Assembly (NCBI GenBank): GCA_024413595.1
Contig: JAKSUC010000010.1
Location: forward strand, 1 to 64,000
From: Bacteroidales bacterium
GTDB lineage: Bacteria > Bacteroidota > Bacteroidia > Bacteroidales > UBA3824
Direction: 5' to 3'
DNA: 64,000 bases
Shown: in pieces, positions 24,723 through 34,391 of the stretch
Layout of the letters: every line of letters begins with the position of its first letter
How positions within the stretch are numbered: position 1 is the first letter of the stretch
Made by a program: the position numbers and the translations under genes
Notes under the pieces: generated by a model
What the model was told of the DNA's origin: nothing
Database searches by the model: none
Seen by the model: only the letters and a program-made list of their open reading frames with translations

Positions 24723-26307
24723 AATAACTATTCAAGGAGAATTTTATATTATAAAATCATATAATGTTTTTTCGCATAATAATGATTTTTATTACGAATA
24801 TTGTTTAAAAACGGGAAATAACGAAATTGCATATCTCGCTGATTTATCTCAAATTGATAAAGAAATTGGTGTTATTTTTTATAAAGAAACTAATAAAATT
24901 GATACAACAGAAAAACCAACTTTTGAAGTTGAAGAAATTTTGTTAAAATCAGTTTCTGATAAACAAATATTTAGTCGCAAAAGATTTAATTGTGATTATT
25001 ATAAAAATAATGAAGAAATTTTAATAATCAAAGCAAATTTTATTACTATCAATGATAGAGATTTTTATACAGGATTAAAATTTGAATCTCAATATTCTTA
25101 TAAAGAAGAATCTAGATTTCGTCAAAAATCAACTTCTAAAAAATATTATTATAAAGGAATTGTTTTAAATGATATTAATTCAATTAAAATTAACGAATCA
25201 AATAATTTAAATTTTGATGATTTAAATACATATAATAATAGACCAATCAAAGATAAACTTTTTGATTTAAAATCAATTGATGACTTAAAAATTGGTTCAG
25301 AATTTTATATAAATGGTGAAAGATTAATTTTAATAGGAATAAATGAACAATTATTTGATTATAATATAAATCCACGCCAAATAAAAGAATATAATTTTTC
25401 CGATGTTAGTTTTACAAATTTTTTTTAAATTATAAAAGACTATAATAAATTATATTATTTAACTTTATCAAACAAAGTTTTTAACATTGATGAAAAATCT
25501 TTTTTCAAAAATTATTATATAAATCTTTTAGGTGTTGTTATAAATCAATATTATAAATTTTGTGATAATCGAGATTTTTTTATAGTAAAAAATAAAGACA
25601 ATGAACAATTTGTTTATAAAAAAGAATTAATTAATTTGTTTGATATCAAAACTGTTAAAAAAGGAAATATAATTCAACCTCCAAATGTTGAAAATGAAAT
25701 AGAGCAAAAAAATGATAAAAAAAATCTCAAAATCGCTTTATTTTGTGCTATTTTAGCTGTTATAGTATCTATAATATTTTATATTTTTATTTCTAATAAT
25801 CCAAAAGAATTTACTTTTAAATATTCAGACGTAAATAATGAATTAGTTTATTTAAAGAAAATAGAATCAACAAATGATGTTGTAAATTATTCAAATAAGT
25901 TAAAGAAAATAAAAGTCAACAAATTAGGATTTCCTGAATATGTTTCACCATTAAGTAGTATGTTTTTTGAAAATCAAAACGAAATGCTTAACGTTTTATC
26001 TAAACTTTTTGATATAATTGATAATGTATATTTATTAGAAATAACTGATACTCAATATAAATATCACATTTATAGTTCAGTTTCAAAAACTGAATCTAAA
26101 ATTGAGGATTATTTTAATGAATTGGTTAAATATAGAGAAACTAAAAATATTAAACCTCATAATTTTTCAGTTGTTGAAAATAAAACTAAATTTGCTTTGG
26201 TGAATTTTAATGATTTTGAAATTAAAATTTCTGACAATTCAACCGATAATGTTCATCAATGTATAATAGAAATTTCGCATGTTACCAACTCTGAAAATAT
26301 CAAATAA
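24694..26307 (+). pseudogene. Array A copy 2: tail-anchored protein split by one TAA
   Basis: Codons 1-244 (to the TAA at 25426-25428) and codons 246-537 are in the same frame with no indel; 69 open codons separate the TAA from the first possible restart at 25636. Reading through gives ...FSDVSFTNFF, stop, IIKDYNKLYYL.... The joined product would be 537 residues: two beta-rich regions loosely like DUF4178 (IQGEFYIIKSYNVF; LKIGSEFYINGERLILIG), a transmembrane helix near residues 345-365 (IALFCAILAVIVSIIFYIFI) and a C-terminal domain. A single GAA-to-TAA change would explain the split. The function is unknown. Confidence 0.75.
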
Positions 26308-26646
26308 AATAACTATTCAAGGCGAATGTTATACTATAAAATCATATAATGTTTTTTCGCATAATAATGATTTTTATTACGAATATTGTTTAATTTGTTT
26401 ATCGAAAAAAAATCTTAAGATGAGCAATTTGTTTTTTCAATAAATGCCATTGATTTATCTGAAATTAAATTAGTTAAATAAGTTTATTTTACAAACAATA
26501 ATTCCATTAATCAAAATACAAAAGATAATACAAATCTTAAAAAAGGTTTAATATGCGCTATTTTTACTATAGTATTAGTAATATTTTTTACTTTTTATTA
26601 TTTTAATTATAATATAACCAATGCTTATAATATTAAGCACAATTAA
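26279..26646 (+). pseudogene. Array A copy 3: eroded
   Basis: It begins ATG at 26279 with the same nucleotides as copy 2 for about 115 bp (MLPTLKISNKITIQGE, then NVFSHNNDFYYEYC). It then diverges to a stop. Further on, 26515-26646 encodes a Lys-rich stretch and a membrane helix (KKGLICAIFTIVLVIFFTFY) like the anchor of copy 2. The middle is deleted and frameshifted. Confidence 0.7.
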
Positions 26647-26665
26647 TTTTTTGATTAATTGTGCT
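26636..26665. terminator. Bidirectional terminator
   Basis: AGCACAATTAAT (26636-26647) pairs with ATTAATTGTGCT (26654-26665). It ends array A and the convergent gene at 26673-27524. Confidence 0.85.
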
Positions 26666-26672
26666 CTATTTT

Positions 26673-27524
26673 TTAAAATCCATTTCCAAACAAATTTTGA
26701 GCGGGAATATTTAGCTCATCAAGTTTTGGTTTAAGTTCGTTGATTATTTCGTTTTCGTTGCCAGCAAGTTCAACAAAATGAATACTTTCAACGTCTCTTG
26801 AAAATCTTAATTCTCCAAAAAATTGAAGTTCATAGTTTTCAAAACCAGGAACATCGTCGCAATTTATTGCCAATTGGTTTGGTGCTGATGTTGAAACTTT
26901 TCCGTTTATTATTTGATCATAAAAAAAGTCAAAACCACGAAACATTGGAATTGGTTTAGGCAACATTTTAGTTGCGTGACCTTTGATACACATTGGAAAT
27001 ACATCCCATACTGGAACAGGTGATTTTAATATTGACTCATTAAAATTTAAACTACTTCCAACTGTTAATGTTGTACGATTAAACAAATTTTCTTTTTTAA
27101 AGGTCAACATAACAGAGCCATAATGCCAAAAAATATCAATATCGGCTCCTAAATCTTTCATTAAATCTTTTCCTGATAAAAAACCAAATTTGGGATAATC
27201 TGAAGGCTTTAAATCTTTGGGTAATTCTCCATAAAGATTTTCTGTGGCTTCTCTCCTAACCTCATTTCCTCCAATTGTACTTCCTTTTGAAGCTCCTGTT
27301 TCCATTGCGTTTTTTATCAAATCTGACTCAATAATTTTGGGCAAATTTTCTATGGGTAAACACATCGAAAAATTTGATGCTTCTACTATTTTTTTTAAAA
27401 AATCGGTTACAACTTTAATTTTTTCTGGATTGCGTCCGTTGATAAAATTAAATAAATTCCAACGTTTTTTAAAAACCTCGCTATATGATTGTAAAATAGG
27501 ATTTTCTGACTCTGATAAATTCAT
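26673..27524 (-). CDS. Hypothetical protein, weak DUF3626-like features
   Basis: 283 residues without signal or membrane segments. Its middle (YGELPKDLKPSDYPKFGFLS, then IDIFWHYGSVMLTFKKENL and RTTLTVGSSLNF) recalls the DUF3626/ADP-ribosyltransferase-like toxins, in which a gene product described as a pliant shell binds NAD through a YG-V-L-K, R-T-T-T-GDS pattern. The similarity is by eye and modest. It is monocistronic, between the decayed array A and an oxidoreductase gene, with its own terminator. Confidence 0.45.
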   Translation of the reverse strand: MNLSESENPILQSYSEVFKKRWNLFNFINGRNPEKIKVVTDFLKKIVEASNFSMCLPIENLPKIIESDLIKNAMETGASKGSTIGGNEVRREATENLYGELPKDLKPSDYPKFGFLSGKDLMKDLGADIDIFWHYGSVMLTFKKENLFNRTTLTVGSSLNFNESILKSPVPVWDVFPMCIKGHATKMLPKPIPMFRGFDFFYDQIINGKVSTSAPNQLAINCDDVPGFENYELQFFGELRFSRDVESIHFVELAGNENEIINELKPKLDELNIPAQNLFGNGF

Positions 27525-27785
27525 TTTTTTGCAGTTTTATTTTTTTCAAATTTAGAATTTTTTTTGTAAAAAAGAGAAAATTTAAATTATAAATTAACAA
27601 GTTTTTCTAAGTCCAAGGATACACAAAATTCTCAATTAAATTAATAAATAGATTAATTAAATCTCTGACTAATAATTAATTAAATAAATTTTAGATGTTT
27701 AAAATATATATATTTTTCTGTAAAAATATCGGTAATTTTATCGTCAAAATGTAGTTTTAACAAAAATATTAAAAGAAAATTTTAT
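27525..27785. other. AT-rich gap
   Basis: No gene, hairpin with T tract or repeat was recognised. It contains short poly-A/T runs only. Confidence 0.5.
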
Positions 27786-28364
27786 CTATTTCAAGCATTT
27801 TTTTACAGCTTTTTTGCATTTTTTTATTATACTTTCGTTGATAGTAGTGTCGTTTTTGGTTCCACCTTTTTCAATTTTAGCCACAACTTTAAAACCTGAA
27901 TATTTACAAATTTCTTTCAAAGCATTAATTACACCTCTTGTTTGTTTAAATATTATATTCCATGGCCAAGGGGTTGTTGAAGTGCTAACAAATATACATT
28001 TTTTACCTTTATGTAGTCCAATTGGAATATTTCTTTTCGACTCTCCCATCATTCCGTAAACAATTCTATCAAAAAGAATTTTTAAAGTTCCTGGAATATT
28101 TCCCCAAAAACATGGTGAGCCAATTACAAGAACTTGACATTCAGTAATTTTTAATAATAATTTTTGTGCGTCATCTTCTGGTAAAATACATTTTAAAGAT
28201 TTTCTACATGTCATACAGGCTATACATGGTTTTATATTTAGGTTGTTTGTGTTAATTGTTTCAACTTCGATATCTTGAGACTCAAATTCTTTTTTTATAA
28301 CATCTAACATTTGACAAATATTACCATTTTTACGTGGACTTGCATTCAAAATTAATACTTTCAT
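27786..28364 (-). CDS. Flavodoxin-like NAD(P)H oxidoreductase
   Basis: 192 residues of the FMN-reductase/flavodoxin_2 family. VLILNASPRKNGNICQML is the FMN-phosphate loop. IKPCIACMTCRKSLKCILPE is the cysteine-rich segment typical of iron-sulfur flavoprotein relatives, and VIGSPCFWGNIPGTLKILFD is the second FMN-binding motif. It probably reduces quinone-like or nitro substrates or flavins in the cytoplasm. It is monocistronic and unrelated to its neighbours. Confidence 0.88.
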   Translation of the reverse strand: MKVLILNASPRKNGNICQMLDVIKKEFESQDIEVETINTNNLNIKPCIACMTCRKSLKCILPEDDAQKLLLKITECQVLVIGSPCFWGNIPGTLKILFDRIVYGMMGESKRNIPIGLHKGKKCIFVSTSTTPWPWNIIFKQTRGVINALKEICKYSGFKVVAKIEKGGTKNDTTINESIIKKCKKAVKKCLK

Positions 28365-28484
28365 TTTAGTCTTTTTTATTGTAAATTTATAAATAGTTTG
28401 AGAAAAAAGAGATTTTTTATAAAATTTTTATAAATATCAATCTTTATCTCATAAATTTTTCTTAATATTACAAAAAAAATAATC

Positions 28485-29639
28485 ATGAATAGTGATATTT
28501 TCTTAGGCTCGGTATTAAACATACGAAATATTTCAGGAGTTGTGGTTTCGTATGCTGAAATTGATCATATTAATCTAACTAATAATTATTTAAATAAAGG
28601 TCATGAATTTCGTTTGGTTGATAATAAAGGTAAAGAATGTTTTTTGATATTGTTTGAATATCCTATTTATTTTGGAAACGAATTTCATAATAATTCTAAT
28701 ATGATGTTAGTTGTGCCATATCATCAAATTAAATGTTATGATAGTGTACATCTTGATTGGGGAAAAGAAATAATAATAAAGAAAATTGGATTTTCTAATT
28801 ATACTGATAATCAACGATTTGACTATAATTATTATTATGATAAAAAAACTAAAAATGTATATGTTGAACGAGATTTAGAGGATAAAATTCATATTAGATT
28901 ATTTGGAACTTTTGTTGATAGTCAAGAGGTTATTATTGGTCAACAACTATCTACATTACCAATGCCATTAAAACCTTATATCGAAGGCGAACCCATAAAA
29001 CAAAAACCACAAGATCTTTTTTCATCTAATGATATTGATGAAATATCAATAAATGGAGACATATATTTTGTAAAAAATAGTTTAGATTATTTTAAACAAA
29101 ATAAAAATGGATTTATTGTTAATAAAAAATTATGGAGAGATTTCGCATTAAAAAATTCAAAATCCAATGAATATTGTCGCCTATCCGTATATAAAAATAA
29201 GTCAATTTTGTGGAAATTGACTGATAATAAGGAAGTAAATACATCACAGTTAAAACAAACTTGTAAAAATACTATATATGATGTTAAAAATAATGAAAAA
29301 GTCGAATTTGAAGAATATAGTTTGCCAAATAATGAAGGTTTTATTTCACTTGAAAAAAAATCAAATAATAATGATTTAAAATGTTATATAGGAGAAGAAA
29401 TTCCAAATGAAAATATATATTCAAATTTTACTAAATCAACTTCAATTTTTAAACCTACACAAATCAAATCTGAATTTCTTCTTTCCTTTAAAGATTTATC
29501 ATTATATTCAAAATCAAGTGTTAAACCTCCAATTTATTTTGATCCTAAAACAAAACTTCCTATTGGAATTAAAATATTTCTTTTTTTATTATATATTGTA
29601 GCACTAATTATTCTATTATGTATAAAGATATTTTCTTAG
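28485..29639 (+). CDS. Array B copy 1: tail-anchored DUF4178-like protein
   Basis: 384 residues. The N-terminal part (1-165) contains SGVVVSYAEIDHINLTN, FRLVDNKGKECFLILFEYPI and the conserved HLDWGKEI. A second domain (about 185-250: INGDIYFVKNS, LWRDFALKNS, EYCRLSVYKNKSILW) has the W-(R)-[DE]-[FY]-L, RLSV, LW order of DUF4178. A single C-terminal helix (365-382) and a short basic end suggest a tail anchor with the body in the cytoplasm. It is the first of four tandem paralogues and overlaps the next by 22 nt. The function is unknown. Confidence 0.7.
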   Translation: MNSDIFLGSVLNIRNISGVVVSYAEIDHINLTNNYLNKGHEFRLVDNKGKECFLILFEYPIYFGNEFHNNSNMMLVVPYHQIKCYDSVHLDWGKEIIIKKIGFSNYTDNQRFDYNYYYDKKTKNVYVERDLEDKIHIRLFGTFVDSQEVIIGQQLSTLPMPLKPYIEGEPIKQKPQDLFSSNDIDEISINGDIYFVKNSLDYFKQNKNGFIVNKKLWRDFALKNSKSNEYCRLSVYKNKSILWKLTDNKEVNTSQLKQTCKNTIYDVKNNEKVEFEEYSLPNNEGFISLEKKSNNNDLKCYIGEEIPNENIYSNFTKSTSIFKPTQIKSEFLLSFKDLSLYSKSSVKPPIYFDPKTKLPIGIKIFLFLLYIVALIILLCIKIFS

Positions 29640-30787
29640 GCTCGGTATTAAACATACGAAATATTTCAGGAGTTGTGGTTTCGTATGCTGAAATTGATCA
29701 TATTAATCTAACTAATAATTATTTAAATAAAGGTCATGAATTTCGTTTGGTTGATAATAAAGGTAAAGAATGTTTTTTGATATTGTTTGAATATCCTATT
29801 TATTTTGGAAACGAATTTCATTATTATTCTAATATGATGTTAGTTGAGCCATATCATCAAATTAAATGTTATGATAGTGTACATCTTGACTGGGGAAAAG
29901 AAATAATAAAAAAGAAAATTGGATTTTCTAATTATGCAGATAATCAACGATTTGACTTTAATTATTATTATGATAAAAAAAATAAAAATGTATATGTTGA
30001 ACGAGATTTAGAAGAAAAAATTCATATTAGATTATTTGGTACTTTTGTTGATAGTCAAGAGGTTAATATTGGTCAACAACTAACTTCATTACCAATGCCA
30101 TTAAAACCTTATATCGAAGGCGAACCCATAAAACAAAAACCACAAAATCTTTTTTCATCTGATGATATTTATGAGATAGCAATAAATGGAGACTCTTATT
30201 TTGTAAAAAATAGTTCAGATTATGTTCAACAAAATTTTATGGGATATATTGGTGAACAAAAATTATGGAGAGATTTCGCTTTGCAAAATTCAAAAACAAA
30301 TGAATATTGTCGTCTATCTGTATATAAAAATAAATCAATTTTGTGGAAATCAACTGATAATAATGAAGTTAATACATTACAGCTAAATCAAACTTTTAAA
30401 GATATGGTTTATGATGTTAAAAATAATGAAAAAGTCGAATTTGAAGAATATTGTTTACCAAATAATGAAGGTTTTATTTCACTTGAAAAAAAATCAAATA
30501 ATAATGATTTAAAATGTTATATAGGAGAAGAAATTCCAAATAAATATATATATCCAAATTTTACTAAATCTACTCCTATTTTTAAACCTACACAAATTAA
30601 ACCTGAATTTCTTCTTTCTTTTAAAGATTTATCATTACATTCAAAAACAAGTGCGAGACCTCCATTTTCTGATTATACTATGCTAAATCCTCGAAAATCA
30701 AAACTTCCTTCTTGGGGTAAATTTTTGATTATATTTTTTATATTATATATAATTATATATATTATTATATTATTATATTATGCTTGA
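29618..30787 (+). CDS. Array B copy 2
   Basis: 389 residues. The first 170 codons are nearly identical to copy 1 at nucleotide level. Differences rise after EGEPIKQKP, and the C-terminal anchor (about 366-385, ILYIIIYIIILLYYA) is unrelated. The DUF4178-like core reads INGDSYFVKNSSDY, LWRDFALQNS, YCRLSVYKNKSILW. It overlaps copies 1 and 3 by 22 and 8 nt, so the four are one operon. Confidence 0.7.
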   Translation: MYKDIFLGSVLNIRNISGVVVSYAEIDHINLTNNYLNKGHEFRLVDNKGKECFLILFEYPIYFGNEFHYYSNMMLVEPYHQIKCYDSVHLDWGKEIIKKKIGFSNYADNQRFDFNYYYDKKNKNVYVERDLEEKIHIRLFGTFVDSQEVNIGQQLTSLPMPLKPYIEGEPIKQKPQNLFSSDDIYEIAINGDSYFVKNSSDYVQQNFMGYIGEQKLWRDFALQNSKTNEYCRLSVYKNKSILWKSTDNNEVNTLQLNQTFKDMVYDVKNNEKVEFEEYCLPNNEGFISLEKKSNNNDLKCYIGEEIPNKYIYPNFTKSTPIFKPTQIKPEFLLSFKDLSLHSKTSARPPFSDYTMLNPRKSKLPSWGKFLIIFFILYIIIYIIILLYYA

Positions 30788-31970
30788 AATAATTTACTTA
30801 GGCACGGTATTAAAAATAAGAAATATTTCTGGTGTGGTTGTTTCGTATGCTGAAATTGATCATATCAGTAATAATTCTTTAAATAAAGTCTACGAATTTC
30901 GTTTGGTTGATAACATAGGAAAAGAATATTTTTTGATAGTATTTAGATATTCAATTTATTTAGGAAACGAATTTGATTATAATTCTAATATGATGTTAGT
31001 TGAGCCATATCATCAAATAAAATGTTATGATAGTGTACATCTTGATTGGGGAAAAGAAATAATAAAAAAGAAAATTGGATATTCTAATTATGCAGATAAT
31101 CAACGATTTGATTTTAATTATTATTACGATAAAAAAACTAAAAATGTATATGTTGAACGAGATTTAGAAGAAAAAATTCATATTAGATTATTTGGTACTT
31201 TTGTCAAATATAATGATATAATTATAGAACAATGTTTAAGTAAATTTCCAATTATTTCTAATACATACATTGAAGGAGAGCCTATAAAACGACAATCTGT
31301 AAGTCCAAGATTTGGAAATGATGTTGGTGAAATTTTAATTGATGGTAATTCTTATAATGTTTTAAAATATAATAATTTAGCAGAAACAAATTTTTTAGGT
31401 TTTATTAATCATAAAAAAAATTGGCGACAATATGTTTTACAAAATTCAAATTCTGGTGAAATTTGCAATTTAACTATTTCAAATGATAAACAAATATTAT
31501 GGCATTCAATTACTAATCAGAATATAAATTTAAAAAATTTAAAAAAGATAAATAGTAAAGGTGCCGTTGATATAAACACAAAACGAAAAGAATTTTCTTT
31601 TAAAGAATATCAAATGCGTAATAACAAAGATTTTATAAAAATTGAAAAGCATAATAATAATCAACTAAAGTTTTTTGAAGGAGATGATATATCTGACAAC
31701 AAAATTATAGCCTATAAAGGTTTTAATGAAAAAAAAATGATTAATAATGTACTTGAAAATCAATATATTATGAATACTGATGATTTATTTATCTGTTCAG
31801 TAAATACATTACTTCATGCACCGACGATAAATAATAATAAAAATAATATCAGTAGTAAAAATCTAAAAACTCTAAATAATTTTAAAAAAATTGATAAAAG
31901 ATTTGAAATTTTTTTTATAGGTTTATTGATATTTTTTATTTTTTGTATAATATTGGCTATCTTTTTCTAG
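30780..31970 (+). CDS. Array B copy 3
   Basis: 396 residues. It shares long exact nucleotide blocks with copy 2 up to FGTFV (about residue 147), including MMLVEPYHQIKCYDSVHLDW, and then becomes a distinct protein (IIEQCLSKFPIISNTYIEGE, NWRQYVLQNSNSGEICNLTI, ILWHS). The C-terminal helix is FIGLLIFFIFCIILAIFF. This mosaic pattern suggests gene conversion of the N-terminal domain. Confidence 0.7.
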   Translation: MLEIIYLGTVLKIRNISGVVVSYAEIDHISNNSLNKVYEFRLVDNIGKEYFLIVFRYSIYLGNEFDYNSNMMLVEPYHQIKCYDSVHLDWGKEIIKKKIGYSNYADNQRFDFNYYYDKKTKNVYVERDLEEKIHIRLFGTFVKYNDIIIEQCLSKFPIISNTYIEGEPIKRQSVSPRFGNDVGEILIDGNSYNVLKYNNLAETNFLGFINHKKNWRQYVLQNSNSGEICNLTISNDKQILWHSITNQNINLKNLKKINSKGAVDINTKRKEFSFKEYQMRNNKDFIKIEKHNNNQLKFFEGDDISDNKIIAYKGFNEKKMINNVLENQYIMNTDDLFICSVNTLLHAPTINNNKNNISSKNLKTLNNFKKIDKRFEIFFIGLLIFFIFCIILAIFF

Positions 31971-31982
31971 AAAAAAAATAAA

Positions 31983-33137
31983 ATGATTAATAGAATATTT
32001 ATCGGAACATTTTTAACTATAAAACAGCGAGTTGCAGGAATTGTTGTTTCTTATTCATCTATTCAGCATATTTCTAAAGGAATTTCAATTCAAGGTCACG
32101 AATTGCGTATATTAGATAAAAATGGTGTAGAATATTTTTTAATAATGTTTGAAAAACCTATTTATCAAGGTAATGAATTTAATTATGACACAAGTGTAAT
32201 GTTGGTTAAGCAATATTATAATGTTGAAAATTATAATGCAATTCATCTTGATTGGGGAAAAGAAATAATTCAAAACAATATTGGAAATTCTAATTATAAA
32301 GAAAAACAGCGTTTTGACTTTAATTATTATTATGATACATCAAATAAATATATATTTATTGAACGTTATCTTGAAGATAAAATAAACCTAAGATATATTG
32401 GAGAATTTGTATATAGTTCTGATATTTTTGTTGGAAATACAGTAAATTCATTCCCTTTATTTTCAAAAACTTATATCGAAGGTGAACCTATAAAACGAAA
32501 TATTTTAGATATTAATAAAAGTAATAATATTGGAGAAATTTTAATAAAAGGTGACACTTATAATGTATTAAATTCTGGTTATTGGTCAGAAACAAAAAAT
32601 TTGGGAAATGGAAACGCTAATAAAACTTGGCGGGAATTTGCTTTACAACATTCAGGATCTGGAGATTTTTGTCGTTTGTCTATTTTGGATGATAAATGTT
32701 TTTTGTGGAAAACTTCTAATTCAAAAATTAATACACAAAATCTAACTCAAATCAGTGATAGTGAAGCAATTAATGTAAATACAAATAGAACATATACATT
32801 TAAAGAATTTGCAATGCCAAATAATGATGGAATTATTTCGTTAGAAAACCATTCATCAAAAAACTCGAATGATGTTGAATATTATATAGGTAAAGAATAC
32901 TCATTTTCTGATTTAAAAGCAGTTGAAGGTAATAATAATCAAAATTTATCTTTACTAAAAATCGAAAATAGATATGTTATGGAATTTTCTCAAATTGAAA
33001 AATGCACAAATTTACCTGCAATATATAAAACAACAACACCTCCAAAATACCAAAATAAAAACTCTAAAACATCAAATTTCTTAGCAATTGGCGTAGTTAT
33101 TTTTCATATTTTAATATTATGGTCTAAAGGTTGCTAG
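31983..33137 (+). CDS. Array B copy 4
   Basis: 384 residues and the most divergent member. Family marks are kept (GIVVSYSSIQHIS, HLDWGKEI, YIEGEPIKR, TWREFALQHSGSGDFCRLSI, FLWKT, FAMPNNDGIISLE). The C-terminal helix is FLAIGVVIFHILILW. It follows copy 3 after 12 bp. A 149-bp gap without a gene separates it from the first lipoprotein. Confidence 0.7.
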   Translation: MINRIFIGTFLTIKQRVAGIVVSYSSIQHISKGISIQGHELRILDKNGVEYFLIMFEKPIYQGNEFNYDTSVMLVKQYYNVENYNAIHLDWGKEIIQNNIGNSNYKEKQRFDFNYYYDTSNKYIFIERYLEDKINLRYIGEFVYSSDIFVGNTVNSFPLFSKTYIEGEPIKRNILDINKSNNIGEILIKGDTYNVLNSGYWSETKNLGNGNANKTWREFALQHSGSGDFCRLSILDDKCFLWKTSNSKINTQNLTQISDSEAINVNTNRTYTFKEFAMPNNDGIISLENHSSKNSNDVEYYIGKEYSFSDLKAVEGNNNQNLSLLKIENRYVMEFSQIEKCTNLPAIYKTTTPPKYQNKNSKTSNFLAIGVVIFHILILWSKGC

Positions 33138-33286
33138 TAATAATTAAACAATATCTTTTTATATTATTCTTAAAATCAAATATTTACATTAAAAAAATAG
33201 ATTTTTTATTAAAAATATTCTTGAAAATCTATATATTAATATATTTTATTAATTTTGTAAATTATAAAATCTTAAACAAAAACATT

Positions 33287-33781
33287 ATGAAATATTTATC
33301 ATCAATTTTTTCGGCAATTATTTGTACAATTTTTTTTGTATCGTGCCAACCATCTGCAGAACAAGTTAAAACATCTGCAGAAAGTTTAAATAATATATAT
33401 AAGTCAGTTTTAGAAAAATATGCAGAACTAGAAAATTCATACGAATTATGTTATGCAGAAACAATGGATAATGCTTTAGCAAATCTAAATAGTGAAATAG
33501 CAAAAGCAACCGAAGAATTAAACAAATTTCAAATGGTTTCTGGTTGTGAACCTTTATTTAATGCAGTAAAATCAAGCATTGAAGTTTATAAATCTATTGC
33601 AGAAAAAGACTCTAAAGAACAAGTTAGAATGTATAAAGTTCCAGACGAAGAATTTACAGAAGAACTTCGTAATTCTTGGGACCAAATTGCAAAATCTGTT
33701 GAAACTCGTACTAAAGATGCAAATGCTTCTGTAGAAAAGGCTTATAATGAAGTTTCAAAATTATTTACAACTGCAAAATAA
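33287..33781 (+). CDS. Lipoprotein 1 of a tandem pair
   Basis: 164 residues from the ATG at 33287. A TTG-started extension back to 33131 would add 52 hydrophobic, Ile/Lys-rich residues encoded by spacer-like DNA. The Met chosen opens a lipoprotein signal (MKYLSSIFSAIICTIFFVSC). The mature part is all-helical with the pattern LENSYELCYAETMDNALANL, IEVYKSIAEKDSKEQVRMYK, VPDEEF. It is paralogous to the next gene, whose ATG overlaps its stop by one base, and is probably cotranscribed with array B. Confidence 0.8.
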   Translation: MKYLSSIFSAIICTIFFVSCQPSAEQVKTSAESLNNIYKSVLEKYAELENSYELCYAETMDNALANLNSEIAKATEELNKFQMVSGCEPLFNAVKSSIEVYKSIAEKDSKEQVRMYKVPDEEFTEELRNSWDQIAKSVETRTKDANASVEKAYNEVSKLFTTAK

Positions 33782-34281
33782 TGAAAAAAATATTTGGATT
33801 TTTAATGTTTGTATGTGTTTTGACCTCTTGTGGTCCAACACGTCAAGAAGCTGCTGATTATAATGATAGAGTTATTGAACTTCAACGACTTGTAATCACA
33901 AAATATGATGCTCTTCTTGAAACATACGATACATACGTTGCTTCAAAAATGGATGACGCGCTTATTGAATTTGAAGAACAAATTGATCTTTCTGAAAAAG
34001 CTGTTAAAGCTATTCCTATTATTGAGAGTGCTGAATATTATACAGCTGAAATTTTAAATTATTTTGAAGTTTATAAAAGTATTGCTGAAAACGAAAGTCG
34101 CGAACTTGTAAGACTTTATAAAGTTCCTGAAAATGAGTTTTCTAGCGAAATGCGTGTTCAATGGGATGCTCTTTATAAACAAAGCGACGACAAAGCTAAA
34201 GCTGCTGACAAAAAATTACAAGAAGTTCAAACTAAATTTGCTGAACAATTTAATCTTGTTCTTAATAAGAAAAGTTTGTAA
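33781..34281 (+). CDS. Lipoprotein 2 of a tandem pair
   Basis: 166 residues: lipobox LTSC after an 18-residue signal, then a helical body (AADYNDRVIELQRLVITKYD, FEVYKSIAENESRELVRLYK, VPENEF) sharing EVYKSIAE-(S)RE-VR-YKVP with lipoprotein 1. It probably forms an elongated helical bundle at the envelope. It ends at a strong terminator, closing the array B operon. Confidence 0.82.
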   Translation: MKKIFGFLMFVCVLTSCGPTRQEAADYNDRVIELQRLVITKYDALLETYDTYVASKMDDALIEFEEQIDLSEKAVKAIPIIESAEYYTAEILNYFEVYKSIAENESRELVRLYKVPENEFSSEMRVQWDALYKQSDDKAKAADKKLQEVQTKFAEQFNLVLNKKSL

Positions 34282-34293
34282 TTATTTAAATAT

Positions 34294-34323
34294 TAGCTAG
34301 ATATAAACTTTTATATCTAGCTA
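34294..34323 (+). terminator. Terminator of the array B/lipoprotein operon
   Basis: TAGCTAGATATA pairs perfectly with TATATCTAGCTA and is followed by TTTTT. Confidence 0.9.
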
Positions 34324-34391
34324 TTTTTGTTTTTATAAAACAATATTTTATTATTATCGTAAATATTCTAAAATTTTAAATTATATAAAAA

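Noticed and set aside
25636-26307. Independent 223-residue gene started by TTG
   Set aside because: The frame continues 69 codons upstream to the TAA and then in register into 24694-25425, so it is the second half of one interrupted gene.
33131-33286. 52-residue N-terminal extension of lipoprotein 1
   Set aside because: It depends on a TTG start, reads as spacer-like hydrophobic sequence, and would bury a clean lipoprotein signal.
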